Below the pieces are notes generated by a model. It was not told where the DNA came from. It saw nothing but the letters and a program-made list of their open reading frames with translations, and did no database searches. DNA of 64,000 nucleotides from NORP240 sp942492445 (lineage in GTDB: Bacteria > Pseudomonadota > Gammaproteobacteria > Pseudomonadales > Pseudohongiellaceae), in the NCBI GenBank assembly GCA_942492445.1, contig CALOEW010000082.1:14544-78543 (forward strand). The letters are read 5' to 3'. This document shows, piece after piece, positions 18,907 through 28,129 of the stretch. Position 1 is the first letter of the stretch. Every line of letters begins with the position of its first letter. Position numbers and translations under genes: made by a program.

Positions 18907-20847
18907 ATGAATTTCTTTGAATCCCAGGATATCGCCAGGCGTAAGACAGGTCGCCTCATCTTTCTTTTTACGCTTGCGGTCATTTCCCTGATCGGAATAA
19001 CCAATCTGTTGGTGGTAGCGATATTCAGGCTGGTGCCGGTAGACGGTGTTTCAGTAAACAGTGTTTCGCTTACGAATCCGGCCGCCAGTTACGATTGGCG
19101 GCTGTTTTTGCTTGTCAGCTTTGCAGTCCTGGCGGTCATCATACTCGGCAGCCTTTACAAGCTGGCTGCTCTCGCCGGAGGCGGCGCCAGAGTTGCCGAG
19201 ATGCTCAACGGGCGGCTGCTGATCTCTGAAACCGAAAATTTCAATGAACGACAGCTTTTGAATGTGGTAGAGGAGATGGCACTGGCTTCCGGAACGCCGG
19301 TGCCACCGGTGTACCTTCTCGACGAACCCGGGATCAATGCCTTCGCCGCGGGCTATTCGCCCGGTGATGCAGTGATCGGGATTACCCGTGGTGCCATTGA
19401 GTCACTCAACCGGGATGAATTACAGGGTGTGATCGCCCACGAGTTCAGTCATATTCTGCATGGTGACATGCGAATCAATATCAGGCTGATTGCAATTCTC
19501 CATGGCATACTGGTGCTGGGGTTGATCGGTTACCACCTCATGCGTGGTGGCACCTATAGTCGCAGATCCAAAGGCGGCAACGGAATGGTATTGCTGGGGT
19601 TGGGACTGCTGATTCTGGGGTATGTGGGAACTTTCTTCGGTAATCTGATCAAGGCTGCAGTCAGTCGGCAACGCGAGTTTTTAGCGGATGCTTCGGCAGT
19701 TCAATTCACCAGAAATCCTCACGGGATCGCCGGCGCGCTGATGCGGATCGCAACACATCAGCAACGTTCTTTTCTGCAGAACCCCAACAGCATGGAGATA
19801 AGCCATGCATTGTTCGAAGAGGGGACCCACAGCAGACTGAGGCAGTTATACGCCACCCATCCGCCGATCGATGTTCGCGTAAAGGCGATTCTGCCTGACT
19901 GGGACGGCGTGTACGATCTGGATAGAAACGTTGGCCAGGAACAGGCCGATGCTGTCAAGGGGATACGATCGGAGTCAGTCGAGCCAGCAGCAGGGGCTGC
20001 CGGATTGGCTGGCCTGGCAAACCTGGCCCTGGCCGATGCGATCATCGGACAGATTGGACAGCCTGGGGTAGAACAATTGGCCGAGGCGAGGCAGTTGCTG
20101 GGGGAAATCCCCGGTCAGCTGCTTGCTGCGGCGCATTCTCCTTCCTCGGCCCGGGCTCTGGTTTACTTGATGGTTATTGATGTCGACGCAGGCATTCGAA
20201 GGTCACAACTGGATTTTCTCGAGCAATCGGCGGACGAGGGCATTGCCGATGAGCTTCATAGCCTGCTGGTTGACTTCGGATCGATCTCCGGTCAATTTCG
20301 TCTGCCGCTGCTTTCCATCGGGTTGCACAGCTTACGGCAGCTGTCTCTTCGTCAGTACGAAAAGTTTTCCTCCAACCTGATGCAGCTTGTGAAGCTGGAT
20401 AACCGCGTTAGCCTATTTGAATGGGCTCTGCTAAAGATTGTCAGCAATACACTGGACCCGGTGTTTCAGAAGAAATCTCCCAGGTCTCTCGGTCGCAAGG
20501 AATTAAAAGACTGTCTCCCGGAACTGGAGTGCCTGCTGTCATTGCTGGCGTACTCGGACCGGGACAGCGAATTGAAACCTCACCAGGCATTCGCCAGGGC
20601 ACAAGGCAGGCTAGAGCCTTTCAAACTTGGCCTTTGGGATAAGAATCGACTCGATTTTGCTGCCATTGATCAGGCCCTGGATAAGCTGGTTGGGCTGAAG
20701 CCTTTGCAAAAGCCAGCTGTTCTCAAAGCTTGTGTTGCCTGTATCTTGGCCGATGAAACTGCGGCACCCATAGAGGTTGAATTATTAAGAGCGGTCGGCG
20801 TTACACTGGACTGTCCTATTCCCCCGTTGACCCTGCATAAGCCGTAA
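18907..20847 (+). CDS. M48 family membrane metalloprotease (Ste24/HtpX-like)
   Basis: A 646-residue protein. Two N-terminal membrane spans are followed by a soluble protease domain with HEFSH at residues 178-182 (the HExxH zinc motif, in GVIAHEFSHILHGD), two further spans around residues 195-255, and QREFLADASAVQFTRNP, which carries the third zinc ligand. The C-terminal 300 residues are an extra soluble region not needed for the protease fold. It is much longer than HtpX (about 290 residues) and belongs to the group found directly after lemA. A role in membrane-protein quality control is likely by family. Confidence 0.9.
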   Translation: MNFFESQDIARRKTGRLIFLFTLAVISLIGITNLLVVAIFRLVPVDGVSVNSVSLTNPAASYDWRLFLLVSFAVLAVIILGSLYKLAALAGGGARVAEMLNGRLLISETENFNERQLLNVVEEMALASGTPVPPVYLLDEPGINAFAAGYSPGDAVIGITRGAIESLNRDELQGVIAHEFSHILHGDMRINIRLIAILHGILVLGLIGYHLMRGGTYSRRSKGGNGMVLLGLGLLILGYVGTFFGNLIKAAVSRQREFLADASAVQFTRNPHGIAGALMRIATHQQRSFLQNPNSMEISHALFEEGTHSRLRQLYATHPPIDVRVKAILPDWDGVYDLDRNVGQEQADAVKGIRSESVEPAAGAAGLAGLANLALADAIIGQIGQPGVEQLAEARQLLGEIPGQLLAAAHSPSSARALVYLMVIDVDAGIRRSQLDFLEQSADEGIADELHSLLVDFGSISGQFRLPLLSIGLHSLRQLSLRQYEKFSSNLMQLVKLDNRVSLFEWALLKIVSNTLDPVFQKKSPRSLGRKELKDCLPELECLLSLLAYSDRDSELKPHQAFARAQGRLEPFKLGLWDKNRLDFAAIDQALDKLVGLKPLQKPAVLKACVACILADETAAPIEVELLRAVGVTLDCPIPPLTLHKP

Positions 20848-20881
20848 TCGAGATTAACTCCTCAACCCTCTGGCAGATCAC

Positions 20882-23638
20882 TTACGCTGGCTGCTTGTTC
20901 CTCAATGCCGCCTGAGCCGCAGCAAGCCTTGCAATCGGGACTCTTGGCGGGGAGCAGCTTACGTAATCCAGGCCGAGGTTGTGGCAGAAATCAATGGATG
21001 CCGGATCTCCGGCATGTTCTCCACAGATACCGAGCTTGAGGTCTTTCTTCACCTCGCGGCCGTTGCTGGCGGCAAATCGCATCAGCTTACCGACGCCGTT
21101 CTTGTCAATACTGGCAAAAGGGTTCTGGCTGTAGATTTCCTTTTTCTGGTACTCGTCATAGAACAGGCCCATATCGTCTCGACTCAGGCCCAGAGTGGTC
21201 TGGGTCAGATCGTTGGTACCAAAGCTGAAGAAATCGGCGATCTGGGCTATTTCGTCTGCTGTTATGGCTGCACGGGGGACTTCAATCATTGTCCCCACCT
21301 GGTAACTGATTTTCACTCCGCGTTTCTGCATCACTTCTTCTGCTACCCGGTGTACTACATCCAACTGGTCTTGCAGCTCTGCCTTGAACCCCACCAGCGG
21401 GATCATGATTTCAGGGTTTACCTTGATTTTTTTCTTTGCCTTCATCACCTGTGCAGCGGCTTCAAAGATGGCCCGGGTCTGCATTTCGGTGATCTCAGGG
21501 TGCAAAATACCCAGTCTGCAGCCGCGGCAGCCCAGCATCGGATTCTCTTCGTGAAGCGCCTTGATTCGCTCGATTACAAATTCAAGGGGTACGCCGAGCT
21601 TTTCCGCCAGTTGTCTGCGGACCACGTCGTCGTGTGGCAGAAATTCGTGCAGCGGTGGATCCAGAAGGCGAATGGTAACCGGTCGGCCGGCCATCGCCTT
21701 GAATAATCCGACAAAATCCTTTTTCTGAAATGGCAGCAGTTTTTTCAGCGCTGCCCTACGCTCGACTTCATCTACGGCGAGTATCATCTGACGCATCAGG
21801 TCGATTCGATTGCCTTCGAAGAACATATGCTCGGTGCGGCAGAGACCGATCCCTTCGGCGCCGAAAGCAACAGCCTGTCGGGCCATGGACGGCGTATCGG
21901 CATTGGTGCGGATTTTCAGTCTACGGTACTTGTCAGACCACTTCATCACTGTCTGAAACAACTCGAAAGTATAACTTTTCTCCGGTTTCATGGTGCTTTC
22001 AAGGACCCGTTTAACCTCGGAGTCTGCACTTTCGATCATGCCCTTATATATTCCGCCAGTGGTTCCGTCGATTGAAATATAATCACCTTCCTTCAGGACT
22101 ACCTTGCCCGCCGTCAAGGTCTTGCGCTCATAGTTAATGGTAATGTCCCCGGCGCCACAGACACAGACTTTGCCTAATTGGCGCGCCACTAGTGCTGCGT
22201 GAGAGGAAACACCGCCTCGTGAAGTCAGGATTCCCTGAGAATGTAACATCCCCTTCAGGTCGTCTGGTGATGTTTCTGTCCTGCACAGGACCACCTTATT
22301 GCCGCGCTTGATTTCCTGTTCAGCAGCTGCCGCCGTGAAGGCAATACGACCGGTCGCGGCTCCGGGGCCGGCAGGAAGGCCATGGGCAATCAGGGAAGCG
22401 GCTTTCAATGCCTTCGCATCAAATACCGGAACCAGCAGCGAGTCGATTGATTCGGCGGGGATTTTCAGTAAAGCGGTCTGCTGGCTCATCAGCCGTTCGC
22501 GTTGCATCTCAACGGCGATCCGCACAGCTGCAAGTCCAGTACGTTTGCCATTTCGAGTCTGTAAAATGAACAGGCGACCTTCCTCGATCGTAAATTCAAA
22601 ATCCTGCATGTCCTTGAAGTGACTTTCCAGCTTGCTGCGAACCTTTTCCAGATCAGCGAAATTTTCTGGAAGTTCCTTCTGCATATAGGTGATCGAATGG
22701 GGAGTTCTTACTCCAGCCACCACGTCCTCCCCCTGGGCATTTACCAGGTATTCACCATAAAAGGCCTTTTCTCCATTTGCCGGATCTCTGGTGAAGGCAA
22801 CCCCTGTGGCACTGGTATCCCCCATATTGCCGAATACCATTGCCTGAATGTTGACCGCGGTACCCCATTCAGCCGGGATTCCATATTGCTGGCGGTATAT
22901 GATTGCACGTGGATTTTTCCAGGATTTGAATACCGCACCGATCGCACCCCACAGTTGCTCCATGACATCCTGGGGGAACGACTTGCCGGATTTCTTACTA
23001 ATCAGATTTTTATATTGCTTGACCAGGTCCTTGAGGTTGTCAGTTGTCAGGGCATTATCGGCATCAATTCCCAGCCTGCCCTTCATTTTGTCCAGGACCT
23101 TATGGAAAGGATCCTCTTCCTCTTCATTCTCGGCCTGGATACCGAGAACAACGTCGCCGTACATCTGGATAAATCTTCTATAACAATCCCAGGCAAACCG
23201 GCTGTTCCCGGATGCAGCGGCCAGGCCTTCCACGGTTGCATCGTTCAACCCCAGATTCAGTATGGTATCCATCATGCCTGGCATGGAATCGCGGGCTCCG
23301 GAACGCACTGAAACCAGAAGAGGATTGGTACTGGCACCGAATTTCTTACCCAGCTGCTTTTCTATCTGAGCGATGGCGGTTTCAACATCTTTGGCCAGAG
23401 ATTGCGGGTAATTTTCCTTGTGCGAATAGAAATAGTTGCAAACTTCCGTACTTATGGTGAATCCGGGTGGTACCGGAAGTCCGATAGACGCCATTTCAGC
23501 GAGGTTGGCACCCTTGCCACCCAGTAATTCCCGCATCTTGGCATTGCCTTCGGTTTTCTGGCCGAATGCATAAACACAGTTATTGGCCGGCTTTTGCGGC
23601 TTACGTCCAGAGGCGGTTTTACGAGTAGTTTTATTCAT
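20882..23638 (-). CDS. ppdK: Pyruvate phosphate dikinase
   Basis: A 918-residue enzyme interconverting pyruvate, ATP and phosphate with PEP, AMP and pyrophosphate. Domains in order: ATP-binding N-terminal part (GGKGANLAEMASIGLPVPPGFTIST), phosphohistidine swivel domain with the catalytic His (LTSRGGVSSHAALVARQLGK), and the PEP/pyruvate TIM barrel (GIGLCRTEHMFF, MLGCRGCRLGI, FSFGTNDLTQTTLG). Length is normal apart from a basic N-terminal extension of about 20 residues (MNKTTRKTASGRKPQKPANN). The gene stands alone. With the membrane pyrophosphatase at 58091 it fits a pyrophosphate-using energy metabolism, an inference only. Confidence 0.96.
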   Translation of the reverse strand: MNKTTRKTASGRKPQKPANNCVYAFGQKTEGNAKMRELLGGKGANLAEMASIGLPVPPGFTISTEVCNYFYSHKENYPQSLAKDVETAIAQIEKQLGKKFGASTNPLLVSVRSGARDSMPGMMDTILNLGLNDATVEGLAAASGNSRFAWDCYRRFIQMYGDVVLGIQAENEEEEDPFHKVLDKMKGRLGIDADNALTTDNLKDLVKQYKNLISKKSGKSFPQDVMEQLWGAIGAVFKSWKNPRAIIYRQQYGIPAEWGTAVNIQAMVFGNMGDTSATGVAFTRDPANGEKAFYGEYLVNAQGEDVVAGVRTPHSITYMQKELPENFADLEKVRSKLESHFKDMQDFEFTIEEGRLFILQTRNGKRTGLAAVRIAVEMQRERLMSQQTALLKIPAESIDSLLVPVFDAKALKAASLIAHGLPAGPGAATGRIAFTAAAAEQEIKRGNKVVLCRTETSPDDLKGMLHSQGILTSRGGVSSHAALVARQLGKVCVCGAGDITINYERKTLTAGKVVLKEGDYISIDGTTGGIYKGMIESADSEVKRVLESTMKPEKSYTFELFQTVMKWSDKYRRLKIRTNADTPSMARQAVAFGAEGIGLCRTEHMFFEGNRIDLMRQMILAVDEVERRAALKKLLPFQKKDFVGLFKAMAGRPVTIRLLDPPLHEFLPHDDVVRRQLAEKLGVPLEFVIERIKALHEENPMLGCRGCRLGILHPEITEMQTRAIFEAAAQVMKAKKKIKVNPEIMIPLVGFKAELQDQLDVVHRVAEEVMQKRGVKISYQVGTMIEVPRAAITADEIAQIADFFSFGTNDLTQTTLGLSRDDMGLFYDEYQKKEIYSQNPFASIDKNGVGKLMRFAASNGREVKKDLKLGICGEHAGDPASIDFCHNLGLDYVSCSPPRVPIARLAAAQAALRNKQPA

Positions 23639-24003
23639 GCGAGTAGATCGTCCCCTTCTAGCCAGTATTCATGTAGCGATTAGCCCGGAACCCGCTTGTT
23701 AGCCGGATGACAGCCACCCACTTGGTACTCATTATTGCCAGGCCAACTGAAGTCAGATAAACGACCCCGAACGGGGAACAGGAGGATAATGCACCTTTAC
23801 CTCAAAATCCAGCTTTGTGAAACGATGGAGCAGGCAGGGAAGTACTCCTAAGCAGGGCTTGGCCCAACCAGAGTGCACCGTTCTGGGGCGTGCACTGTTC
23901 GACATACCCCTGAACAAAGTAGTAATGAAGGCTAGTTGGAGACATCAAGCCCTAATTCAGGGTAATAGCGCTTATAAGGGCTCAATAGGTAGCGAAGCGA
24001 GGG
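23639..24003. other. Non-coding junction between ppdK and the AT-rich patch
   Basis: About 365 bp holding the ppdK promoter region at its left end and the 3' side of the AT-rich gene pair at the right. CCCCGAACGGGG at 23766-23777 is a short palindrome. A 64-codon plus-strand frame (23817-24011) has no recognised match and is not called. GC content drops abruptly near 24000, so a transfer junction may lie here. Confidence 0.4.
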
Positions 24004-24648
24004 CTATTTGATAAGTTCTGGTTGCTTGGCTTTTTTGTGTTCGATTGGGTTAAAGCCGGTCCGATTTGTCATGGCTATTTGCCGCTTCTCACGTAGCTTG
24101 TATTCCTTCCAATAGCTGTGAAATCCTAATATTAACTTCCACCTGGTTGTATAACTGACGCAGATTTTATCATGAGTACATTGCCCCTGAATCATAGATG
24201 GCGAGCCTAAGTAGAGTTGGGTCGGATTTGTTAAACTATGTATGTGATCGATGTTCTTATTTCGTGCATTTCGCATTAACAAGATATATTTCTTCCTACA
24301 GAAGAACACATCTTTCAAAATTCGCTTCCAAACAGAAAATTGTAACTTTGCTGTTTTCAATGCAGGGCTAATCCATAGTCCATTGACTTCCATCATGTCA
24401 TAGCTGTCGATTTTAAAAAACTTATCAGTAGATTTAACTGGGTCGGGGACGAACAACAGGGATCTGAACGGTGGCTGAGTTACAATTATAAATCCACCAC
24501 CCAGTCTATCTTGTAAGAAAACTCCTACTACTTGATTTTGCATTACATATGGAAGTGGCAATTTTACACCTACATAATATCCAAAACGATCAATAAAAAA
24601 CTCTATTTCTTCTTGATCGGAAATAGTCCGGAAATCCAGTTCTTCCAT
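24004..24648 (-). CDS. Hypothetical protein, AT-rich
   Basis: A 214-residue soluble-looking protein that I do not recognise. It begins MEELDFRTISDQEEIEFFIDRFGYYVG, has a Lys/Arg-rich C-terminal third (KLILGFHSYWKEYKLREKRQIA) and no signal peptide or membrane span. Codon use is distinctly AT-rich compared with the flanking genes. Its start overlaps the end of the methyltransferase-like gene by 46 bases, which suggests co-transcription and co-acquisition. The open frame is long for random AT-rich sequence and the coupling supports it being real. Confidence 0.6.
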   Translation of the reverse strand: MEELDFRTISDQEEIEFFIDRFGYYVGVKLPLPYVMQNQVVGVFLQDRLGGGFIIVTQPPFRSLLFVPDPVKSTDKFFKIDSYDMMEVNGLWISPALKTAKLQFSVWKRILKDVFFCRKKYILLMRNARNKNIDHIHSLTNPTQLYLGSPSMIQGQCTHDKICVSYTTRWKLILGFHSYWKEYKLREKRQIAMTNRTGFNPIEHKKAKQPELIK

Positions 24649-25206
24649 TGTGTAGCCTTGGGCAAAAACATTCCAACATGATTCTTATACTCTTTGTAAG
24701 TTGGACCTAACGTAGTTTTTGCAATTTGATTTTCTTCTGATTTTGCTGCCTTGAAATAAAACAAAGACAGCATTGATAGTGTAATCCACAATGAAACTAA
24801 GTTAAACATTAAAGTACTTGTGGCCCAAGTAATTATGTATGACAAGTAAAATGGGTGTCTGACAAGATTGAAGGGGCCGCTTGTAATAATAATTCGCACA
24901 TTTCCCCCAGTTGCGAAACTTAATTCTTTGCTGCTCCGAATGCCCCACCAAAATATAGTTAAAGTATAATGAGTAAAAGAAAAAGCAAATTATGGAGGGC
25001 GAAAAGTGTGCCGAGTGTCTTCCTTGGCATTTTAAAACTAGGTACTATTATAAAAATCTGTATGGCGACCAAGGGGTCTAGCAAAGAAAGCTGATCAGGA
25101 GTGTCTTCTTTGAGGTATTTTTAAGAAATATAAGTCTAGCCCAAATGTAGCTACACACCAATGAAACGTACAACAATAGAGCAAGATATGATGTGGGAAT
25201 TTGCAA
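24603..25206 (-). CDS. Isoprenylcysteine/phospholipid methyltransferase-like membrane protein, frameshifted
   Basis: The last 98 codons are open from a GTG at 24899 and contain SGPFNLVRHPFYLSYIITW, the signature of the ICMT/PEMT-like membrane methyltransferases (RHPxY), plus a C-terminal EENQIAKTTLGPTYKEYKNHVGMFLP, the usual AdoMet-site end. Upstream, in other frames, hydrophobic sequence continues without a gap (IFWWGIRSSKELSFATGGNV, then FALHNLLFLLLIIL, DPLVAIQIFIIVPS and LALLLYVSLVCSYIW), giving a protein of about 200 residues from a TTG near 25206. One T missing in each of two T runs (about 25085 and 24963) explains both breaks. Substrate unknown. The gene is AT-rich like its partner at 24004. 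Confidence 0.65.
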
Positions 25207-25363
25207 TAGATTGACCTAAAGATTAACCGATGTACGCCGTTTATAGCTGTTGTGCAGATCCAGATAATACTAGTTCTGAATTATTAAATGTATTCAAACC
25301 CTAATTAATTAGCGTGAAATTCCACCATTATTTGCACTTGTATTTAGGTTCTAAGGAAAGTTC

Positions 25364-26767
25364 TTGAGAAATAGTAGAGACAAGTACTTCAATTATTGCA
25401 GAGAACACAAAGACGAGTTTAAGAGGGAGCTGAGAGATGAAGCTGCTCGCGCTCTCGGTGGTTGGCCTTGTAGAATTACTGCAGTACTTCTTGGAATATC
25501 CTCCTTGGTAACTTATTACCATCCTGCTAACCAAGACAATCCAAATATTTTATATAGCCTTTATGCATACGCTATTCCGGTAGTAATAGCTGCATTATAC
25601 CGCCCTCTTACCCTTCTATTGCCTACGGTTAATAAATATAGTCCAATTATATTGGACGTTTTGATAGTCTCAGGTTTAGCAGGTTTCTTGGCAACTTTGC
25701 GAATCTTACTTGGTGAATCTGAGCTAGATGAAGGTATACAGTCTGTTAACCTCGCACTGTTGGGTCAAATAAATTTTGTTCTACTGTTGGCTACGGCTTT
25801 TTCATATCACATCAGCTATTCTGTAACATTTGTTCGAAACATCTGGTTGACACTATCGACAGCGACTATTTTAGCGCTTATTAATTATAATTTTGTGATA
25901 GTCAACTGGATTCAAGTATTGCAGGGGTTTATGGCCGGTACGATTTTTAGCTGGATATTTTTTGTATCTATCCGTACTCGCTTTTACTTGAAGTCAACAG
26001 ATGCCGATATACGGCAGCATCTGTATAATCAGCTTTCCAAGCTGGTTTATCCACACCAGCTAGAGCGTATCAAACTGGGCGATGAGCTTGAAAGCACGAT
26101 GCCACTCAAGGAGGGTAAGGCGATCGTTAACGTGTTTGATGTTCAAAAATCAAGTGAGATAAGGCATGAGCGCACCAAGGAATTTTTTATGGGGGTTTTT
26201 CAATCATTCCTGCAGATCTGTATGCAGGGATATGAGCACAATCCCCTGCGTTCACGAGCGTTTCGTTTGAAAGAGACAGGAGATGGATTTATCAGTGCGG
26301 TCGGTTATCCTTTTCTGCCTATAGATTCGAGGTCTCTAGCAGATAGTGCTGTCTCAACCGCTCTGGATATGTTCGGCGCGTTCAATGAAGAAGTTGATAA
26401 ATTCAATTACTCCCGCCCGATAAAGGCGGCTATGGGGCTCGCTTACAACTCTGTCCAGGGGACCTTTCAATCCGGAGGTATTCGAGCCTATGATCTGTTT
26501 GGGGATGCTCTGATACAGGCAGCACGTTATGAAGAGTTACGCAAACATCCCTTGCTTAAGAATATGATATCCGACTATGCGAAGAGCCTCGGCCTGGAGC
26601 ACTACCATATCCTTATAATCCAGGAAGTCATCTACAACTCGTTGAGTCAACCATTTCGAGAATTTTTTCGGGAAGTGGATCTTTGGAGCGAATACTTCAA
26701 AGGGCATAGTTTTCAATCGCTCCATGACAACGATGCCCGCTTTGTCTATTTCTACATATTGGAATAA
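25364..26767 (+). CDS. Membrane-anchored class III nucleotide cyclase-like protein
   Basis: A 467-residue protein with about six N-terminal membrane spans (residues 35-220) and a C-terminal class III cyclase domain. Asp259 in IVNVFDVQKSS and Asp307 in LKETGDGFI fit the two metal-binding aspartates; Lys303 is the expected adenine-selecting Lys. The later YDLFGDALIQAARYE aligns with the usual GDxVNxAAR but lacks the Asn, keeping the Arg. The start TTG follows AAGGAAAG closely. GC content rises along the gene. It probably makes cAMP or a related cyclic nucleotide, or has become a sensor. Downstream lies a hairpin repeat right at the stop codon. Confidence 0.72.
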   Translation: MRNSRDKYFNYCREHKDEFKRELRDEAARALGGWPCRITAVLLGISSLVTYYHPANQDNPNILYSLYAYAIPVVIAALYRPLTLLLPTVNKYSPIILDVLIVSGLAGFLATLRILLGESELDEGIQSVNLALLGQINFVLLLATAFSYHISYSVTFVRNIWLTLSTATILALINYNFVIVNWIQVLQGFMAGTIFSWIFFVSIRTRFYLKSTDADIRQHLYNQLSKLVYPHQLERIKLGDELESTMPLKEGKAIVNVFDVQKSSEIRHERTKEFFMGVFQSFLQICMQGYEHNPLRSRAFRLKETGDGFISAVGYPFLPIDSRSLADSAVSTALDMFGAFNEEVDKFNYSRPIKAAMGLAYNSVQGTFQSGGIRAYDLFGDALIQAARYEELRKHPLLKNMISDYAKSLGLEHYHILIIQEVIYNSLSQPFREFFREVDLWSEYFKGHSFQSLHDNDARFVYFYILE

Positions 26768-26824
26768 GAGCCTCTGCTTTTTACTGCCAGTCTCCTCTTT
26801 GGAGCACGCTTAATCAGAGGTTCC
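26768..26824. repeat. Inverted-repeat element, small copy between two stop codons
   Basis: GAGCCTCTG at 26768-26776 and CAGAGGTTCC at 26815-26824 are the imperfect ends of the same repeat family as 27952-28099. The left flank is the TAA stop of the cyclase gene and the right flank TTAA contains the TAA stop (minus strand) of the dehydrogenase gene. The interior is only about 40 bp. It could act as a shared terminator for the convergent genes. Confidence 0.55.
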
Positions 26825-27775
26825 TTAATCCACCGGGGTCTTTAGTGGGTCACCGTTTTTCCATGCCAGAAGATTGTCAATTACGAGATCGCCCATACCA
26901 GTGCGGGTTTCGACTGTGGCGCTGCCAATATGTGGAAAGAGTACGACATTGCTCATTGATATGAGTTCCTCACGGACCTTCGGTTCATTGACGTACACAT
27001 CCAGGCCGGCGCTTGCGATCGTGCCTGATCGAAGCGCCTCTATCAGATCATCTTCATTTACACTTGACCCTCTGCCCACATTGATAAATGTGCTGTGAGG
27101 ACCCAGTGCCCTGAACACATCAAGGTTTATTGAATTTTCAGTCTCTGGTCCTCCAGGCAACATACACAGGAGAATATCGACGTTTTCACACAGGCTCTGG
27201 ATATCCGGGTAGTATTGAAACGGGAGGTCCTTTATTCGTCGGTTGTGGTAAGCGATATTTAGCTTAAATGCCTGTGCGCGGCGAGCAATATCTTCACCAA
27301 TATTGCCCAGCCCGAGGATCCCGAGAGTTTGCCCTGCCAGACTTCGTGACAGGGGGAAAGGGCCTTTAAGCCACTCGTGCGAACGTACGTACCTGTCTGC
27401 ATTAATCAGATTTCTTTGGGTTGCGAGTATAAGTGCAATTGCGATATCTGCCACCGCGTCATTCAGCACCGTTGGCGTATTCGTAACTGAAATACCTCGA
27501 GAACGGGTAATGCCAAAATCAATACCGTCTACTCCGACTCCGAAACAGGAAATTAATTCGAGTTTGGGTAACGTATAGATCAGAGGATTGGTTTGCCAAG
27601 AGGCAGTGGCAACCGTTCGGCAGTGTGGTTTCAATTGCTCGACCAACTTCCTCTGGTTCAGTGGCGACAACAACCATAACTTGTGTGTTTCAAAAAGAGT
27701 GTCCAGTTTATTAACCGTCCCAGAATGGAACTCATTGGCAATCAAGAGTGGAACTTTGTTTGGCGATTCATTCAT
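26825..27775 (-). CDS. D-isomer-specific 2-hydroxyacid dehydrogenase (GhrB/hydroxypyruvate reductase-like)
   Basis: About 316 residues from the ATG at 27775; upstream in-frame starts add residues with no family likeness. The Rossmann motif GQTLGILGLGNIGEDIARRA binds NAD(P), the catalytic Arg is in FINVGRGSSVNEDDLIEAL, the Glu in LDVYVNEP and the His in LFPHIGSATVETR, the full 2-hydroxyacid dehydrogenase set. It reduces glyoxylate, hydroxypyruvate or a similar 2-oxo acid. Its stop codon falls in the flank of the repeat at 26768-26824, and another copy of the repeat lies 175 bp upstream of its start. Confidence 0.9.
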   Translation of the reverse strand: MNESPNKVPLLIANEFHSGTVNKLDTLFETHKLWLLSPLNQRKLVEQLKPHCRTVATASWQTNPLIYTLPKLELISCFGVGVDGIDFGITRSRGISVTNTPTVLNDAVADIAIALILATQRNLINADRYVRSHEWLKGPFPLSRSLAGQTLGILGLGNIGEDIARRAQAFKLNIAYHNRRIKDLPFQYYPDIQSLCENVDILLCMLPGGPETENSINLDVFRALGPHSTFINVGRGSSVNEDDLIEALRSGTIASAGLDVYVNEPKVREELISMSNVVLFPHIGSATVETRTGMGDLVIDNLLAWKNGDPLKTPVD

Positions 27776-27951
27776 ATAGCTTGGCTTGCTCTCCGGGTCT
27801 GAGATCGGCATATGCTTGTTTTCGTCCTGCGAATCTGGGCACGCTACCAGATTCCCAAATTGATATCCACGTTCCATTGCATGAACGCTGCAATTTACGT
27901 AAATTGAGAATCCGATTTATTCCGGGTGGGTAAAGCTGTCCGATTCACTAA

Positions 27952-28099
27952 GGAACCTCGATTAAGTCCCACAATGCCGCGGGAGTCGTCGGGTGTTGCT
28001 GTAAGGCGCTGTGCGCGAATGGTCACCCCTGCCATGCAGCAATGAGCGCGCCCGAGGCCCGCCGAAGGCCAGAGTGTAGGGGGACTTAATCTAGGTTCC
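27952..28099. mobile_element. Miniature inverted-repeat element, 148 bp, CTAA target duplication
   Basis: Ends GGAACCT(C)GATTAAGTCCCAC and, inverted, GGGGGACTTAATCTAGGTTCC. Both sides are flanked by CTAA (27948-27951 and 28100-28103), a YTAR-type target duplication. The interior shares GTCGGGTGTTGCTGTAAGGC and CCGAAGGCCAGAG with the longer copy at 29679-29943, of which it looks like a deletion form. No coding capacity. The end sequence and YTAR duplication suggest mobilisation by an IS5-family transposase, not present in the window. It lies upstream of selA and may carry or disrupt its promoter. Confidence 0.8.
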
Positions 28100-28129
28100 C
28101 TAATTCTTGTTAATGAGGAACAGGATCAG

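Noticed and set aside
20981..23311. Long plus-strand open frames opposite ppdK
   Set aside because: The encoded ppdK is full-length with all motifs; the opposite frames are Cys/His-rich shadows.
25364..26767. Calling the cyclase locus a Pycsar or CBASS defence system
   Set aside because: No recognised effector gene is adjacent and the cyclase is membrane-bound, unlike typical PycC; composition alone is not enough.
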